Below are positions 35,571-47,200 of a stretch of 62,000 nt of DNA, in pieces. A program made the translations under genes and the position numbers. Source of the DNA: Cristatella mucedo (Eukaryota > Bryozoa > Phylactolaemata > Cristatellidae); contig WPIO01000018.1 of NCBI GenBank assembly GCA_009760855.2, positions 1,082,501 through 1,144,500 on the forward strand. Direction: 5' to 3'. The notes under the pieces were generated by a model. It saw nothing but the letters and a program-made list of their open reading frames with translations, was not told where the DNA came from and did no database searches. The stretch's first letter is position 1. Each line of letters opens with the position of its first letter.

Positions 35571-36590
35571 AAATGCGCATTAAATCTCGGTACACTCCAG
35601 TTGGTGCAACGCTCAACGCTAAGCTCTAAACTCTTAATGCTGAACCGGAAACCGGAAACCCTAAACTGCCTCGCTGTGCCACCGGAAGCCGGAAGTAGTC
35701 TCTAGGCAGTGGCCGACAACTGGCTCTTCTCGGCATCCTTCGAGAAGCTCGTCGACTGCAACGTCACTGCAACATCCCTCTCAGCTCTCTCTCCGGCTCC
35801 GGCCAGTCAGAAATGCTCGCTCCTCGGGCTTCGCGCTTCGCTCTTCTGACGCTTGTCGAATAGCCGTGCTCATAAAATGTCCCGAATTCGCCGAAAACCT
35901 GCAGGGCTGCAATGCTGAGAGGGCAGCTAAGAAGGCGCTCCCTCGGAGCGGGTCGGGCATCTTTATAACGCCAATCGTGCATTCGCATAGCAAACGCCCG
36001 CTTAAAGGCGAAACTCGCGTCCGAATCATGCCGGTCCTTCACGCCGCATCGTTTCCATCTGCCAAATTGTCAGAGCATTAGTTACTGTGGCTAGCCGCGG
36101 TGGCTACAGGGCCATCGTTTGGCCTCCGGGGGGGGGGGCTTTTCCCTACTGTACGAACGGCACACTTAATGTATTGGCATGGAAACGTTTGCTATTTTTC
36201 TATCAGGTTTTATGGGTGGCGAAGTACTGCGATGGGTTCGCGTTTTCCGCGAATTCGTCGGTAACCAGTAAAGTCAGAAAAAAACTAAGGAAAGACGCTC
36301 TATTTTTACCCGGCACGAGAATTTCCAATCTTACAAGAGTAGCATAGCTTACTTGGGATATCCTGGCCGAACGGCGAACGGCTAACGAGCTAAGACTGTG
36401 CATACTTAACACGAGATACCTAGGGAAAACCGTGCGCATGCGCACTACTACTAAGACTCGAGTAGCACGAGCGAGAGCAATTGCAGAACGGTGACGTAGA
36501 CGTGCGCCGTATGCTCGCGGCCGCCTGCTCGCCCACCTGCTCCTCATCCCCGGCGCTTCTGGCTAAACGACAATGGCGGGTAGGCGCGCA
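35571..36590 (+). other. C1q gene intron 3, nothing recognised
   Basis: Includes a G10 homopolymer near 36129 and overlapping short open frames on both strands. None is supported. Confidence 0.35.
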
Positions 36591-36595
36591 CAGAC

Positions 36596-37015
36596 GCCCA
36601 TCTCTCCTATCTCTGACCTCCGATCTCTCCCATCTCTGACCTCCGATCTCTCCCATCTCTGATCTCCGATCTCTCCGATCTCCCATCTCTGACCTCCAAT
36701 CTCTCCTATCTCTGACCTCCGATCTCTCCCATCTCTGATCTCCGATCTCTCCGATCTCTCCGATCTCCCATCTCAGACCTCCGATCTCTCCCATCTCTGA
36801 CCTCCGATCTCTCCCATTTCTGATCTCCGATCTCCCATCTCCCATCTCTGACCTCCGATCTCTCCCATCTCTGACCTCCGATCTCTCCCATCTCTGACCT
36901 CCGATCTCTCCCATCTCTGACCTCCGATCTCTCCGATCTCTCCGATCTCTCCGATCTCCGATCTCTCCGATCTCTCCGATCTCTCCGATCGACGATCCCC
37001 GATCTCTCCGATCGC
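36596..37015. repeat. 23-bp pyrimidine-rich minisatellite upstream of C1q exon 4
   Basis: About 18 units based on GATCTCTCCCATCTCTGACC plus TCC, with shortened GATCTCTCC units interspersed, especially at the 3' end. The minus-strand reading (repeating R-W-E-R-S-E-V-R-D) is an artefact of the repeat. It ends about 200 bp before the exon 4 acceptor. Confidence 0.95.
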
Positions 37016-37219
37016 TTGCGACGCCGATCGAGGGAAACCTGGCGACCGTCGCAGCAGGATTTTCACCTGCCTGTGACATGCCCCACGTCCGGGGGAATGG
37101 CGGCTCGTCGTCGCTCGCTGCTCGCGCTGGCGCCTCGTGCGTCCGCTCTCGGCGTGCATGCGCGGAGGCCCTGGCTCCGACGCTCACATCTTCCGCGGCC
37201 GCCGCCGCTCGACACCCAG

Positions 37220-37352
37220 GTATGGATCAGGAAGTAACAGCGTGATAATGGAGCTGGCCGAAGGTGATCGAGTCTGGGTGAAGCTGAGCAAGGACGGCGG
37301 ACTGCTCAACGACTACACGACGTTCTCGGGCTACCTGCTGTACGACGTCTGA
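37220..37352 (+). CDS. Collagen/C1q protein, coding exon 4 (C1q C-terminus and stop)
   Basis: The acceptor CGACACCCAG|G supplies the third base of a glycine codon. The exon then encodes YGSGSNSVIMELAEGDRVWV and on to LLNDYTTFSGYLLYDV, with TGA at 37350-37352. SNS-V-I-x-x-L...GD-x-V-W-V and the T-F-S-G-Y/F-L-L ending are the canonical last strands of a C1q domain. Total length is 326 residues, usual for a short-chain collagen-C1q protein. No AATAAA was noted soon after the stop, so the 3' UTR extent is unknown. Confidence 0.93.
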
Positions 37353-38089
37353 CGGCCGTGCATCGACGAAGGTCGCCAGGACCGCCCAGTCCGAAACCGC
37401 GGGCTGCGGGCTCGGCGGTCCGACCGCCTCGTTGAAGCAGCGAGGAGCCAGCCCGATGGAAGCGGTCGGCGCCTTCACGAGCCGGGAGCAGGAGCCGCTC
37501 GTGGAGCGGCCGCCCGTGCGACTCCGCCCACACGGCGGCGAAGCCCGGATGAGCGGCAGCCACGGTTGCTGCAGACTGAGACTGCAGACTGCAGACAGAC
37601 GTGCGGCGGCTGAGACAGCAAGGCCGACCTGGCCAAACGCTGCCGCTCGCGCAGGTAGCTGGCGGAGAGCGTGAGTGCTCTTGCTCGCTCGCACTTTCTT
37701 AAACGCATTCGAAACCGAGCCGGCAGGAGCGTAAGTAAGCGGGCGAATGTCGATGCACCCCTTCTATTTAAAAGCTGTGAAGTTGCTGCTTAGGCTGCCC
37801 CTTATTTCTACACCCCAAAAGTCACCAACGACGACATTATTTCTCAATTCCAGGCCGTGAGCAACTACCTACAGGGTTCGTGTTGCTACAAATGTATCGC
37901 GGCTAGCGTCTTGTGGGGGCAGCGCCGAAAACCACGGGTAGGCAATAGCGGACCGACAATAGCGGAGGACGGCAGCGACGAAGAGCACGCACACCTCAAC
38001 CTAACAAGTCCTCAGCGTAGCTTAGTCTATTTACTTTCAATCTCGGATAACAAGCATTCAGCAGCAGCCGCGATGATGATAATAATGAA
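37353..38089 (+). other. C1q 3' flank, GC-rich then intergenic
   Basis: GC-rich sequence to about 37700, probably 3' UTR at least in part, with overlapping open frames on both strands that lack domains. Nothing is recognised beyond it. Confidence 0.35.
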
Positions 38090-38245
38090 AATAATAATTG
38101 TGATAATAAAACACTGTTATGGTGCCCTCAGAGAACTCAATTTCTGTCCAGGCATTTTACATTTGCTGCAAGGGAAGCATGATCGAATGATTAGTGGTAC
38201 GATGCTCAATGACAACAAGCACAACAGGGTCACGTCATTCATAAT
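38090..38245 (-). mobile_element. LINE-B tail fragment
   Basis: Minus-strand match to the LINE-B tail (GCCCTCAGAGAACTCAATTT on the + strand) with an A/T-rich trinucleotide end at 38075-38110. Confidence 0.75.
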
Positions 38246-38726
38246 GGCTCATTCAGTGCAGTGTCACTTTTTGAAGACGATCATAATATTTTACGAAATT
38301 TTACTTGATGAATTATACAGAAAGGGGGAATACAAATATGAAAAGTGACTGACCTAAGACGAATACTTATGATGTAAAGTACTTCAAAAGGTTCACTGGC
38401 TTAAGGCTGGCTGCTAACACAGAAGCTCTGAAAAATGCCGCCGTGAGATAGGAACTAAACCATTACCGTACAATGCCAGTGATAACAAGGCGGGATTATA
38501 TGTGCTAAAGAGACGATGTGATAAATGATATCTAAAGCTGCATAGAACTTCAAAAGTACTAGCAGTGAAACTCTATCTAACGCAATATTCTATGTATTCT
38601 AGATCATTAACCACTCCAGCCAGTGCTGATTCTGTTGGTGGAATGGTCTGAGGAGCTATTTTTCGCCAACTAGGCACATAGAAAGTTTTCTACACGATTA
38701 TCACTGGTCTGAAACAACTAACTCTG
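38246..38726. other. Intergenic, nothing recognised
   Basis: No gene or repeat match was noticed. Confidence 0.35.
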
Positions 38727-38944
38727 GCATCTTGAATGGAAATGGAAGTAGAGAGACTGGGCGGACGTACATTAAGCTCTCCTAGTCGTGCATTGGCCTA
38801 TTGCCTTGGCCTATTAGAGGGCGAGCGGAGTAAGTTCTTCTTCCGCGATTCAAGGATAGCGCCTAAGTTAAAGTAAATAGTTAGTGCTCTAACTGTACAG
38901 GGTCGCGGTAAATGTGCTCATCAATAATAAGAATAATGATGTCA

Positions 38945-39100
38945 ATAATACATTTTTACGGCGCCCTCTGAGAACTGAATCTCTTTCTCGGCACTTTACA
39001 CGTGCTGTCTATAAAGTATTACCAGATGATTTGTGTAATATCCGAGGTCAGCAGGCATAGCGTAAGCAGGTACATGCCCACGAAGAATTTGGTGGATATG
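38945..39100 (-). mobile_element. LINE-B-related tail inside duplication copy 1
   Basis: Minus-strand tail (GCGCCCTCTGAGAACTGAAT on the + strand) with an (AAT)n end. It has a counterpart at 41890-42045 in copy 2, so it predates the duplication. Confidence 0.7.
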
Positions 39101-39367
39101 TAGTTATGCTTTAGGTTCATACTTATGTAGCGAGCCATCTTATGAGTATTATGCCCGTATTGTGCTGACGAGTCGGCGAACTGGATCGTACATCAGGCAG
39201 CAAGATGAAAGACTGCATTTATAACTCCCCGCTAACGTTGCAGTACGTGCGCGTAGTAGGGGGTCCGTGGATGATTTGAATGCATTACTGGGATAGTTTC
39301 AACTTTAGCTTGACGACCTCGAAACTGCGGTGATGAAGTGTATCAGCCTTACGGTTTATCAAAAGGC

Positions 39368-39449
39368 CGACGAGGATGGGATTCGAACCCACGCTCCCAG
39401 AGGGAAATGCCTTAGCAGGGCACCGCCTTAACCACTCGGCCACCTCGTC
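39368..39449 (-). tRNA. trnS-GCT: tRNA-Ser(GCT), copy 1
   Basis: An 82-nt class II tRNA on the minus strand. The acceptor stem GACGAGG/CCTCGTC is perfect with discriminator G, as expected for serine. The D-arm is GCC GAGTGGTTAA GGC. The anticodon stem GTGCC/GGCAT encloses the loop CTGCTAA, so the anticodon is GCT (reads AGC/AGT). The long variable arm is built on CCC-TCT-GGG. The T-arm is GTGGG TTCGAAT CCCAT. A and B box promoters are intact. TTTT follows three bases downstream (AAAA at 39361-39364 on the + strand), a polymerase III terminator. No intron. A functional gene is likely. Confidence 0.96.
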
Positions 39450-40894
39450 ACACTTGTGACAACGACCACCATAGTATTACTATACATGTCCAACTCAACG
39501 AACATAACACCCATCGTAGCTTCACCGACGTAGTAAAACGACCAGTGTCTTCAAAAGCGCAACTAGAGTGTGCCGTGAGCGACTTGTTTTTACGTAGTCA
39601 CTCATATTCAAAATTAACATTGACGATACTAGGAGCAATGATGACAATTGTTTCCTTCGTTTTCTCAGTGGCTACCGCGCTTTTGAATCTTGGCCTCTTG
39701 CCAGGTCTTTTGCACTCGAGTCGACATAACTTGCCCCGAAATTCTTTGTTCAGTAGGCTTGCGGACGCTTGCTTGACGGACAAGCATTCCCAATTGTTTA
39801 AGTCTTTCCTTGCTTATTGTCAACAATGATTAGTTTTGCTATTCGACCAAGTGAGTGTTCTGCGTCGCCGTTTTTATTATTAGTTCAGCGAATGTAGGAA
39901 GTTATTCGCCACACTCTATGAACTCTCAGCTTTTTCAGCACCCAGAAGTGGTGTCTCGCAGTGATACTTTACATAAACTACCTACCCTGGGCCGTTCAAA
40001 ATTCGTAAGCGCTTAAGCTAGGCCAAATCCCATATTCAGGATTGAGGTTGACGCTCTGCTAGTATGCCCATCTACGTACGACGACAGTACGATCCAAAAC
40101 ATGTCTGATAGGGCATTTTGAACAGCTGACATTGCAACTGACGGACGCTTTTTTACATTACCAAAAGTTCTCGCCGTGATTGTATTGCCGTTGGCAACGT
40201 AGGCCATTTTCTTTATAGCCTTTGGTCATTTGCTTGGCTGAGGGCTTTAACTAGAGTGGCCGCCATCGCTGTTATGACTACGGCACTGCACATCCTGCAA
40301 GAATAAATAGGACGGCGGAAAAGCGAGGTACGGCTACCAGCAAGTGGTGGAGCCGCCAGCCAGATGATGAAGCGCTTGCATTTCTCCAAATGAACTATCT
40401 GGCCAAATTGTATTAGGATAGGCAACAATTAGAACTAAATATCAGCCGAACGATTTATTTAAACATCCGATGGAATGCGAATAACTGACCAAATTATGAG
40501 GCGAATACGAATAGGGTACTGAATAGATAAAAATAATAATAATAACAATGCACTTCATAAAGTATCCTTAGAGAAGTTGATACTTTCTATTCCCGTCACA
40601 TTTCCTGCAAAGTAATTACGATTGGCAAACAACCAGAGCTGGAAACAGCTTCAAAGTTTGAAATATATAAGTAAATGTTGGAGTTCAATAAATTAAGAAG
40701 ATACAAAGCGAGTGCTTAAAGTGAATGCTCCATATAGTCCTAATTAGACATTGTTCTTGCATCTGTGTCGAGAATCTTTTACTGAAACTAGCTCGCCAAA
40801 ATCGGCTAGCAACTCAAATATTCCAGCGCGTGCTCTTATACATTGCCGTTGAAACGTAATCAAAGCATTGGTCTCCCGACTATCCACTGCCGAC

Positions 40895-40977
40895 AGAGAT
40901 AGAGAAAGAGAGAGAGAGAGAGAGGAGAGGGCAAGGAAAGGAGATGGATAGAGACACACGGAGAGCGAGTCAGATAC

Positions 40978-41017
<40 letters not shown>

Positions 41018-41295
41018 AGATAGAGACAGAGTCAGTGCCACGAGGAATGACAGAGACCAATATAGAGAGACACGGAGAGAAACAGAGAAACGGCGAAACG
41101 GGGACAGATTCAAAAAACCCAGACGGAGACAGAGAGACAGACGTTGTTAGAGACAAAGAGAGTGACAAAGCAACAGTGAGAGAGAGAGAGAGAGAGAGAG
41201 ACAAAGAAAGAGAAACGGGTACAGAGAAACGAAGAAGTCGGAGACTCAGAAGTCAGAGACACAGAGATAGAGAGACGGAGACGCAGAGAGGGACA
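40895..41295. repeat. (GA)n-rich tract, duplication copy 1
   Basis: Purine-rich repeat with many ACAGA, GACGGAGAC and AGAAACG interruptions. More degraded than its counterpart at 44943-45430. Confidence 0.95.
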
Positions 41296-41884
41296 GAATG
41301 AGAAAGGCCGAGCGCGCACCCGCTCTTTGCTTAGCTTGGAGGGGGTTTTCTTAGCTTTTAAACGTGTCTCAACTTCAAAAGTTAACAGATTTTAGTTTCT
41401 TAGGAAAAATTGAACTGTTACAAAAATCACCAATCAATTCACCCTCGTTAAGTTAGAAAGGCGACGCAATGAATATATAGAACAGTAGTGGGAACTATTC
41501 GAAATTCTTTAACAGTGACCGTTGCAACATCTATACGTTTACATTTTCGCCGACTTGTCAAGCGTGTGAATAGAGATTCAGTTGTGTGAAGGCGAAATAA
41601 AAAAGACCTACAACTACAAGTGGGAAATGTGAAAGCGCGCGCGTTTGCTCTGTAAAGTATAATGTCAGCATCTTGAATGGAAATCGCACTAGGAAGACTG
41701 GGCTGACGTTGATTAAGTTCTCATGGTCGTGAATCGGTCTATTGCCTTGGCCTATTAAAGGGCGAGCAGATAGAGGTCTTCTTCCGCGATGCAAGGGCAG
41801 CACCTAAGGTTAAAGACATAGCTAGTGCGCTAACCGTGCAAGGTCTCGGTAAATACGGTCATCAACAACAGTAATTATATTAAT

Positions 41885-42045
41885 AATACATTTTTACAGC
41901 GCCCTCAGAGAACGGAATCTCGTTCTAGGTACTTGACACGTGCTGTATACAAAACATTATCAAATGATTGGTGATAACATCCGAGAGCAGCAGGCATAGT
42001 GTAAGCAGGTACATGCACACGAAGAATTTGGTGGATACGTGGTCA
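41885..42045 (-). mobile_element. LINE-B-related tail inside duplication copy 2
   Basis: Counterpart of 38945-39100 (GCGCCCTCAGAGAACGGAAT on the + strand), at the same relative position. Confidence 0.7.
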
Positions 42046-42309
42046 TGTGGTCATGCCTCTTTCGCGATGCAAGGACAGCCGTAAGGTTAGTCACGCACCA
42101 CCAGCTGCCGACGTGCAATCGAAGCCGAGCTTTACCTCGTTGCATGACGCTTTTTTCGACATGTGCGATTGTAGCACATCGTCCACTAATCTTTGATCAA
42201 TGGCCATGGACCGGTCGCAAGGAAGACCACATCCGGCTCTTGGACCTCTCAGAAATCAGTCAAGCTACCCTAGCGGCTTGCGTTCACTCTGATAATTGCA
42301 CTAATGTTT

Positions 42310-42490
42310 GAGAAAATACTGCCCAGTCTCCCTTCTAGTATACCTATCAAATACACAGGAACGACTCGTGGCAGACCAGCTGAACGCATATATTGAAACT
42401 TAAAACCGTACTAGTAAGTTTCAGTCTGGCTTTTGAGCTAATCACTTCACAGAATCAGCATTGCTTAGGGTGTACAACGACAGATGTAAG
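42310..42490 (+). pseudogene. LINE reverse transcriptase fragment
   Basis: The + strand reads YCPVSLLVYLSNTQERLVAD, then QLNAYIET, stop, N-R-T-S-K-F-Q-S-G-F, stop, A-N-H-F-T-E-S-A-L-L. This is the conserved CR1/L2 RT segment (YRPIS..PYLSK..ER.V..QL....FQSGFR..HSTESALL). Two in-frame stops (TAA, TGA) replace a residue and the usual Arg after QSGF. A fragment resembling the duplicated block (GTAAGGTTAAGGACATATCT) follows at once. Confidence 0.75.
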
Positions 42491-43675
42491 GTTAAGGACA
42501 TATCTAACTGTGCAGGGTAGTAGTAAATTTGGTCATCATAGTGATGGTATTTTTTCGGCAACGTTGGTGAGTTTAGCACGGGGCGCGTTACGCTATTGGT
42601 TTGGTCCAGTCCGTCTCCTGACCTGTATCTCCATACGACATCCGTTCACGGATCCTGGGCTCCATGTGAAGCTGAAGGTCGTATTGACTTTTTACTTGTC
42701 CGTGGTACGTTTGAAGAAAGTTGTAGCCTGATCGATTCGCAAATGCTTGACTCGCACTGCGTCCAAGCAGCTTAGCTAGGGCACAGTGCTCGATCGAGGC
42801 GGTGCTGCCAAACGTTTGCAGTAAAAGTTAATTATCTCACGCTGCAACTTAGTCTGCATATTAGTTTTCCGTATTTCATTTGCATGAGCTTGAATTCAGC
42901 ACGTTCTGCAAGCGCTAATATACTCTAATGGGCACTTATCTTTAGAGTGGCTATGCCAGTCGAATTCGCCTTGGCTGTTTCCTTTGAGTGTTTACCTCTA
43001 CGCTTTTAGTGCAAAAAGCTAATCATGCATATCATTATGGACTCAATTGGATCTTCAGCTCGGATTTGGTCTCTTTATCGAGGTCGGAATCCTTTCTGCA
43101 GCCATCTGACCCCATGTGGCTTCACAGAGATAATTTCCTCGTAAAACCAGCTCCATAACCGAGCAAGCTAGCATTACCGCGAGTCATTGGGGGGAGTACT
43201 CCATTTATCGTAGGTATGTTAACTGCAGCTCCCCGTTGCTCTGGGCCTGCACCGCTACGCAGCTACGTAAGCAAAGTCGTTTCAATAGGCTTAATAGCGC
43301 CATCCTTAGTCTTCACAATCATGGCTTCATTCTTGATGACAGATTTTTTTATCAAATTTTATTAGCAGCTATATTGCACTCGTGAAAATCAGGGCGACTT
43401 CAACTGTATGTTGGAAGGAGTTCTCGAGCTTCCCCTGACGTAGCTGGTGAGCCAGCCCTAATCATTCAGTTATTTCAAAAAAAATTCAAAATCTTCAAAA
43501 GACAAAAAATTAGAATAGCATCCACAATTAGGTTTAAAGTTCGCTTGATAATAAAACGTCTGTAACCTATTTCTAATGCACAATTTCATTTTACTATGAG
43601 TGCATATTGTAGCTACGGGCACATATTAGTAAACTATCTGCTGATATTTTATAGTGACAATAAAAATATCTAACA
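42491..43675. other. Intergenic, nothing recognised
   Basis: Extra sequence unique to copy 2 of the duplication. No gene was recognised. Confidence 0.35.
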
Positions 43676-43820
43676 TTCTGTGCAGCCTCTTTCTGTATAC
43701 CGGCAGAAGAGTCCCAACGGCTATCACCACCTCCTGCAGTGGCAACAAAGGATCGCTCACCTCAGGACTCGAACTCACGAAGAACAACAGTTTTACCTAA
43801 TGTGCCACAACGGCTCACCA
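43676..43820 (-). mobile_element. SINE-A abutting the tRNA-Ser terminator
   Basis: A minus-strand SINE-A (AGAGTCCCAACGGCTATCAC on the + strand, decayed B-box complement GGACTCGAACTCACG). Its tRNA-like head ends at CGGCTCACCAAAAG, so its 5' end touches the four-T terminator of the tRNA gene next to it. Confidence 0.75.
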
Positions 43821-43826
43821 AAAGAC

Positions 43827-43908
43827 CGACGAGGATGGGATTCGAACCCACGCTCCCAGAGGGAAATGCCTTAGCAGGGCACCGCCTTAACCACTCGGCC
43901 ACCTCGTC
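43827..43908 (-). tRNA. trnS-GCT: tRNA-Ser(GCT), copy 2
   Basis: Identical over all 82 nt to the copy at 39368-39449: same arms, GCT anticodon and discriminator G. TTTT lies three bases downstream (AAAA at 43820-43823 on the + strand). The flanks on the 5' side are only about 80-85% identical between the copies, so the tRNA has been conserved while its surroundings drifted. Confidence 0.96.
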
Positions 43909-44940
43909 ACTTTTCTATAACAGACCACCATTGTATTACTATACATCTCAAATGCAACAGTCGTTGAAACTTCAACGTAGTAAAATGACCAGTATCTTAA
44001 AAAGTGCAACTAAAGTGTGCCGTGAGCGACTTGTTTTTACGTAGTCACTCATATTCACAATTAAAATTGATGATATTAGGAGCAATGACAATTGTTTCCT
44101 TATCCGTAGAATTCATTAAATATGGAACCGGCGTCAACAAGACCGCGGGCATCCAACCACTCAGTATAATTTCAAATACGTTGGACAACTAATACTATTG
44201 ACTAGCACTTTTTAAAATTGCCTAATGTTCCTGTCGTGCTTGTACAGCCATTTGCAGGTTTAACCATTTCTTTTGGCTTTTTGTCACGTGCTTGGCTGAG
44301 GGCAATTAACGGGAGTGGCCAACATGGGTGTTTTATTTATTGCAGTGCATATCCTGCGAGAGTGAACATAGATAAAGCGCTAGTGCTTATACAACTACAC
44401 CACCCAGTCAAACTGAATTTAGATTGGCAGCAATAAGGATTAGGGCTGTACCGAATGCTTGATTTTTAATATCCGGCCGAATGCGAACAATTAACCAACC
44501 TTGATGTGGAATACGATTAGTGGTGTGCAGGAATAGATTAGCAAGCGGCTTCAAAATTCTAAATGTAAGCAAACGTTTCAGTTCAATAAATTAGCAAAAT
44601 AAATTTTGCATCTTTTGCCACTCTTTAAGCTCAGTATTGAACTAATTTAACTAAACTTGAACACTAATATAAATAACGTGACCACAATGTGTATTCGGTC
44701 TGACCGATATAATTCGGCCGAACATTGAATATTTATTTGGTCCACTATTTTGCCCCGAAACGAATGTTTCAGGCGAATTTTCCATGCATTTCTAATTATA
44801 AAAATTCTTTCATCCGTTTTTATAATCCTTTACTGAAGCAAACTAGCCAAATTCGGCCAGTAATTCAAAAATTCCCGTGCGTGCTCTTCTACATTGGCGT
44901 GCAAACGTAATCCTAACCGTGGTCGGCCGGCTTCCCACTG

Positions 44941-44942
<2 letters not shown>

Positions 44943-44981
<39 letters not shown>

Positions 44982-45037
44982 TGAGATTGAGAGAGAGAGC
45001 GAGAGAGAGAGAGAGAGAGAGAGTCAGAGAGAGAGCG

Positions 45038-45085
<48 letters not shown>

Positions 45086-45201
45086 CGAGCGTGAGGGGGA
45101 GGAAAGAAGAAACGATGGTATGATAAGAGGAGCGAGGAAGAGAGAGCTCAGAAATGAATGAAAAGACTGAGAGATCACCTGTGAGAGCAAGAAAAAGAGA
45201 C

Positions 45202-45272
<71 letters not shown>

Positions 45273-45304
45273 CAAAGAGAGACAGAGAGTGAGACAGATA
45301 TATG

Positions 45305-45364
<60 letters not shown>

Positions 45365-45430
45365 CAGAGACAGAGGGGGGACAGAGAGGGACAGAGGGAA
45401 CAGAGATAGAGTCAGAGAGAGAAAGGCTTA
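44943..45430. repeat. (GA)n tract with internal (TA)n, duplication copy 2
   Basis: Nearly pure GA at 44943-45083 and 45205-45272, with a (TA)n segment at 45299-45327 and a GACAGA period at 45343-45375. It is counterpart to 40895-41295. Confidence 0.96.
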
Positions 45431-45790
45431 AAGCGCTCACCCACTGTTTCCTTAGCTTCGCTGAGTTTCATAAGCTTTTAAAAGGATCTCAGCCTAAAAA
45501 GTCAACAAACGTCAGTTCTCCAAGCCAAAACCCAACGGTTAGAATCACGGAATAATTCGCATTTTTTGCTTCAAAGCGGCAGGCCATGAAAATGTAGAAA
45601 ATTGGTGGAAAATACTTAAAATTCTGTAACACTGACCGGTGCGGTGACTATGCGTTGTATATTTGCGCCGCGTTTCAAAGCGTAGGAATAGAAATTCAGT
45701 TGCGTGAAGATAGAATACAAAAACTTGCGGCTGCTAGTAAAAAGCGTGAAAGCGTGTGCGTTCGCTCCGCTGGTGAACCGCGGAAGGAAG

Positions 45791-46924
45791 ATGGGATAAA
45801 TAACCAAGAGACGGAGCAGATTTGTTAACCCTAAGATTGCTCACCTGACGCCACAACGGTTAGTAACATTGTTTAGCCGCTGCCGCTGGCGTTTTTTGTT
45901 TCGATTCGACTCGTTGATTGCTCGTATTTTATAGGCGAAGTTACGATCACAGCCTCAGCTTCTTTTATTATAGATCAACTGCAATTACGAAGACCGGGAA
46001 AAGACGCAGTGGGAAAGATCATCATAAGACTAAATTATAATGAAATTATATTCTGTTCGGCGAAAGTTTGTTAGATGGATTTACAATTCTGAGGGATGAA
46101 CGCTGAACGACTAATTATTAATTGTTGGCTACTTTTTAATTTTGAACTAACCAGAGATTACGCAGAGCGTTTTATTCGCGAACCAAGCTTTCTTTCGCAA
46201 TTCAATGAGGCTAGTAGCTGTTGCTTGGGTCTAGGTAACCTGGCCCCTACCGCTGCAGCGAGCTGCAGAGGCACTGTTCAGTCTTCCCCCACTGGCCTCA
46301 CTCGGGTTCTTGCTAAGAGGCAATTTTTTTTTAAATACTTTTATTTTTTTGCCGCGGTGCCTGGCGTATCTCCATAACCCTGTTAGTCACGGTAATTGTT
46401 ATATTACTGCGTCTCCGGCTGCAGCAGCGCTGGTGGAGTCTCACGGAGACACGAAGACACGAGCGGGCGAACGTGAGCGGTGAACGAGACTCTCATCTTT
46501 ATTCCCCCAGCAGGTACATATATATAAACCGTGAGCGATCGATCAAGGCCAAAAACTAAGCACTATTTAAACTAGCCACGGAGGCAATCACAGCGTACAC
46601 CTGCTAATGCTTCATGGCTTTGTGAATTAACTGATGAATGTATACGTTTTTGTTATTAGCGTTGATCCCTTTATACCTGATACGAGCTAAACTGGCAGTA
46701 TAAGCATGTGCAAATTTATACGTAAAGCTGAAGTGTGCATTCACGCTAAAACGTGTGTACAAACTTTCGCAATTGTTGTAACAACAATTTAATATAAAAC
46801 CGTTGAGGTATCGTACCGCTCGCAGTACTTTGATAGACCATATCGTCTTACGGCAGTGAAAGATTGTGAAAAATATCCGCGTTGCATAACTATGCGGACA
46901 TGAGTCTCCACTGACCAAGTGATA
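45791..46924. other. Intergenic, nothing recognised
   Basis: No domain or repeat match. A short TA-rich run lies near 46518. Confidence 0.35.
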
Positions 46925-47200
46925 ATTCAGCTTAGCTGCTGAGCGCGGACAAAGACTTCCGGGCAAAGACCGAATTCGAACCGCGACCTGGGTCGTGAAG
47001 AGCTCTAACCTTGCCAGCGGTCTCTTTCTGTTTTGACCGTTTCATTATTGAGGCTTTTGCTGAGCTCGGACGGCACAAAGCTTACGCAAAGGCTTCTTTG
47101 GCGATCTCTTCCTGCTGTAGAGTTTGTTGTGAGCGGTATTTCAGTCGTGTTTCAGCTGTGGGTGGCACTGAGTGGCCTCCCTTCTCTGCTTTTTTGCTCG
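46925..47200 (+). mobile_element. Repeat D, diverged third copy
   Basis: Follows the order of repeat D: ACCTGGGTCGTGAAGAGCTC, then TTTTGCTGAGCTCGGACGGC, then TCTTCCTGCTGTAGAG, then GGTGGCACTGAGTGGCCTCC. Similarity is moderate. A B-box-like ATTCGAACC at 46975 supports a tRNA-derived origin. Confidence 0.55.

Larger units (their letters stand above)
38727..41650. repeat. Tandem segmental duplication, copy 1
   Basis: Collinear with 41665-45790. Shared blocks in order: a segment beginning CATCTTGAATGGAAAT containing ATTGCCTTGGCCTATTA and a minus-strand LINE-B tail; the tRNA-Ser gene; GTGCCGTGAGCGACTTGTTT; the block ending with CACTGCCGA before (GA)n; the (GA)n tract itself; and a post-repeat block ending GTGAAAGCG. 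Identity by eye is about 75-85% outside the tRNA. Copy 2 is longer because of additional insertions. Confidence 0.75.
41665..45790. repeat. Tandem segmental duplication, copy 2
   Basis: The second unit, collinear with 38727-41650. It begins CATCTTGAATGGAAAT directly after copy 1 ends and carries an extra 1.2-1.5 kb between the LINE-B tail and the tRNA gene, including a LINE RT fragment and a SINE-A. Confidence 0.75.

Noticed and set aside
36420-37187. 255-codon minus-strand Arg/Glu/Ser-rich frame
   Set aside because: It is the 23-bp minisatellite read in frame, and lies antisense within the C1q intron.
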